Below, piece by piece: positions 62,801 to 64,000 of a DNA stretch of 64,000 nucleotides. Each line of letters starts with the position of its first letter. Position 1 is the first letter of the stretch. Both the position numbers and the translations under genes were made by a program. Under the pieces are notes generated by a model. The model had not been told where the DNA came from. It saw nothing but the letters and a program-made list of their open reading frames with translations, and did no database searches. Source of the stretch: Ciona savignyi (taxonomy: Eukaryota > Chordata > Ascidiacea > Phlebobranchia > Cionidae); contig CH003075.1 of assembly GCA_000149265.1 (NCBI GenBank), positions 460,709 to 524,708 on the forward strand. Direction: 5' to 3'.

Positions 62801-64000
62801 TTGGACGCACCCATTAAGCCGATGGGTTCAGGCGATGTCCGTAAAGTGCCTTGCCCAAGGACACAACCGATTACTAGCGACCAGATTCGCACCTGCAACC
62901 TTTCGACTGAAGGCGACGCACTTAACCGTTAGACCAACGGGCCGGACAAGTATGGTAATGTATATCGTAGGTTTTCGATTTTGTTGTATAATATTTGATT
63001 AGCTTTCAGATTTCAGGCTATTTTTAATAATATTCTACAAATGTTTATTTTTGCTTTTGTAGACATGGAATGGAAGGCTGTGTTGAAGGCACCCAATTAC
63101 ACGACCTACAAAACCAAGTGGAAGAATTTAGAAATAGGATGATGACTGCTACTAAAAACCTTAAAATTGCGGAAGAAAGTGCTGCGTTGCTGAGATCAGA
63201 GCGCGATGATGTCCTTCAAAGAGTGAAACAAAGCGATGCAAAAGCCAAGGAATATAAATCGATGTGTGACGAATTAGTTGTAAGAACCAGTAAACTACAA
63301 GAGGAGAAATCTGAGCTAATTATGCTTTCAAGTGGGGAAGACAACAGTATTAAATCGAAATTGGATGAGACTACAACGCTTCTGGTACAAGCTCAACTCG
63401 AAAATTCAATCCATAAGGATGAGAAAGCAGAAGAGGTTGATAGGATAATGAGAGATCACCAGAAGCTAGTTGTGGAGCTAAGAGGCAGAATGGAAGAGAT
63501 GGAGAACAATGATAAACTTGTTCGTTCACAAGTGGAGGAGAACCAAACTGTCAATCACGACTTAATGAAAAAAATGCAGATTTTACAGCGAGAGAAATTT
63601 GAGATGCTGGAAAATGAGAGAGAAGAGATGAAAACGCTAAGAAGAGAGATTAAAGAGAAAAACGAGAAATTAACAAAGTTTGAGGATAACTTGGAAGAAA
63701 TAAGAGACCGATTGAAAACATCGGACTTGGAGAAATCAGATCTCCTAACTGCAATAGAATATGAGCGAAAACAACAGGAAGAATCTTGCTCGTCCAATGC
63801 AAACTATGATCAGCTGATTCTGCAACATCAACTAGATGTCGAAAAGAGCCGAGAAGAGAGTAACGAACTAAAGTTAAAATTGGATGAAATTGAAAATGAA
63901 AAAAATCTGGAAATTGACGAATTAAATAAAAAAATACAAAACATGTCCCAGCAGTTGGAAGCTGAACTAGAAATACAGAGGTTGGTACAACTTGTGTTGC
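53845..64000 (+). CDS. Large coiled-coil protein, unidentified, 3' end beyond the window
   Basis: Seventeen exons: 53845-54108, 54540-54678, 55105-55208, 55263-55337, 55639-55686, 55919-56071, 56258-56377, 57409-57534, 57739-57819, 59446-59602, 60050-60201, 60372-60481, 60982-61104, 61258-61372, 61650-61826, 62030-62598, 63063-64000 and on. Every GT-AG join keeps phase; at least 1150 aa. Residues 1-135 are acidic, Ser/Thr-rich and probably disordered. A basic patch follows (GKKRRRNWSTGPF and FKSQLRKHSSTGDLR), then an S/T-P region. From about residue 230 to the window end it is almost all Glu/Lys/Leu/Gln with heptad-like spacing, a long coiled coil broken by a Ser-rich segment in exon 16. Centrosomal, ciliary and Golgi scaffolds look like this, but low complexity forbids naming a family. 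A GT at 63981 may end exon 17; the frame also stays open to 64000. Confidence 0.85.
54765..54992 (-). repeat. SINE family A copy, reverse
   Basis: In intron 2 of the coiled-coil gene: 'aggatattcatgtttatccctgtgaatgg', 'cacgggcaatcgtcgggttaccggagctattgcag', 'gcacctgcaacctttcgattgaaaggcgacgc'. It lacks the piece with 'cctcgcgcccaccg'. Confidence 0.85.
56378..56636. other. Intron 7 of the coiled-coil gene, left part
   Basis: AT-rich intron DNA left of the MITE; nothing recognised. Confidence 0.5.
56645..57107. mobile_element. hAT-type MITE (463 bp) with 8-bp target duplication
   Basis: The left end CAGGGCCGGTTTTAGG and the reverse complement of the right end CAGGCCCGGTGCTAGG agree at 13 of 16 positions. 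The element is flanked on both sides by the identical octamer ATAGAGAG (56637-56644 and 57108-57115), the 8-bp duplication of hAT elements. Both subterminal regions repeat GGGCCCCGC (four copies in all), and the centre is AT-rich with a (TA)n run at 56882-56902. It codes for no protein, so it would have been moved by a transposase from elsewhere. It sits in intron 7 of the coiled-coil gene. Confidence 0.88.
57640..57656. repeat. (TA)n microsatellite
   Basis: Short AT dinucleotide run in intron 8 of the coiled-coil gene. Confidence 0.8.
57820..58619. other. Intron 9 of the coiled-coil gene, left part
   Basis: 0.8 kb of AT-rich intron before the family B array; nothing recognised. Confidence 0.5.
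58620..59100 (-). repeat. Three consecutive copies of tRNA-like short repeat family B, reverse
   Basis: Copies lie at about 58630-58760, 58845-58970 and 58975-59100. On the minus strand each opens with an A-box-like word (TAGCAGAATGGTTAAC; TGGCCAAATGATAAGC; TGTCAAATGGTTAGAC) and ends with a B-box-like word before 'AAACTT.G.TCG.TAAA' (for example GGGTTTGAAACTT). The spacing between the words, about 70-80 bp, is longer than in a plain tRNA. The copies are well diverged from each other. They share no body sequence with family A. Confidence 0.6.
59195..59295 (+). repeat. SINE family A, decayed 3' fragment
   Basis: 'cactgtaatagctgcggtaagccgac', 'cgacgtaatctgaagattgc', 'gagataaacatg' match the 3' half of the SINE. 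Confidence 0.6.
59610..59870 (-). repeat. SINE family A copy, reverse
   Basis: In intron 10 of the coiled-coil gene, beginning just after the exon 10 donor: 'aatattcatgtttatctacgtggatggg', 'ttccttcaatttggtagaattcat', 'gttcatgcaatgtccg'. It is diverged. Confidence 0.8.
60583..60832 (-). repeat. SINE family A copy, reverse
   Basis: In intron 12 of the coiled-coil gene: 'acacgggcaatcgtcagattacctcgcgcccatcgtcgg', 'attcgcacctgcaacctttcgattgaaaggcgacgcact', 'ccaaccggtcggac'. It lacks the tail. The tRNA-like head is well kept. Confidence 0.88.
61840..61990 (-). repeat. SINE family A, decayed copy, reverse
   Basis: In intron 15 of the coiled-coil gene: 'aggatatgatattgatattttatcccc', 'cgattacctcgtgtccaccttcgtgttaccgg', 'tagaaccta'. 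Confidence 0.7.
62645..62948 (-). repeat. SINE family A, near full-length copy, reverse
   Basis: In intron 16 of the coiled-coil gene. It has the repeat tail ('ggataggatataggaggataggatattcatc'), the whole body and an intact head with A-box-like and B-box-like words (reverse of 'attcgcacctgcaacc' and 'cgttagaccaacgggccgg'). With 28155-28462 it is the best copy for building a consensus. Confidence 0.9.

Overview
The window is eukaryotic nuclear DNA, AT-rich and gene-dense, with many small exons joined by GT-AG introns that are mostly 50-900 bp. The gene set (eEF1A, DCDC2-type doublecortin protein, TXNDC5/ERp46, mitochondrial RBFA, spinster-like MFS transporter) is metazoan. Compact introns, abundant short tRNA-derived repeats and a secreted FN3 protein with cellulose-binding-like modules point to a tunicate, most likely a Ciona-type ascidian; this species call is inference. 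A run of exactly 100 N (39882-39981) marks a draft assembly gap.

Layout, left to right. 1-780 (+): 3' end of an unidentified gene. 1661-3619 (+): unrecognised 4-exon gene, about 305 aa. 4202-7660 (+): 10-exon MFS transporter of 487 aa that closes in frame from start to stop. 9643-26727 (+): 13-exon DCDC2 orthologue (about 935 aa) with two doublecortin domains, the vertebrate-conserved acidic motif and a very long acidic tail; its 6.8-kb intron 3 holds a composite CRE/octamer/TATA site. 29276-31695 (+): EEF1A with a TATA box, a pyrimidine-rich (TOP-like) start and one frameshift in exon 4. 32885-38881 (+): TXNDC5, three CGHC thioredoxin domains ending in KDEL. 42417-44524 (-): mitochondrial ribosome-binding factor A. 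45481-45973 (+): small two-exon gene of 102 aa. 46151-49951 (-): secreted FN3-FN3-CBM2-like protein, 413 aa, whose 3' end converges on the small gene. 53845-64000+ (+): long coiled-coil protein (at least 1150 aa) that runs off the window.

Repeats: a tRNA-derived SINE of about 300 bp with an (ATCCT)n-like tail (family A) is present in more than 15 full or decayed copies and explains a family of look-alike spurious ORFs. A second, unrelated tRNA-like short repeat (family B) occurs four times, three of them in a row. A 463-bp hAT-type MITE with terminal inverted repeats and a perfect 8-bp target duplication lies in a coiled-coil-gene intron.

The genes do not form one pathway: they are independent housekeeping (eEF1A, RBFA), secretory (TXNDC5, FN3/CBM protein), ciliary or cytoskeletal (DCDC2, coiled-coil) and transport functions. 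No wholly new multi-gene system was found. The most notable items are the FN3-CBM2-like secreted protein, the DCDC2 tail and internal promoter candidate, the eEF1A frameshift, the MITE and family B.
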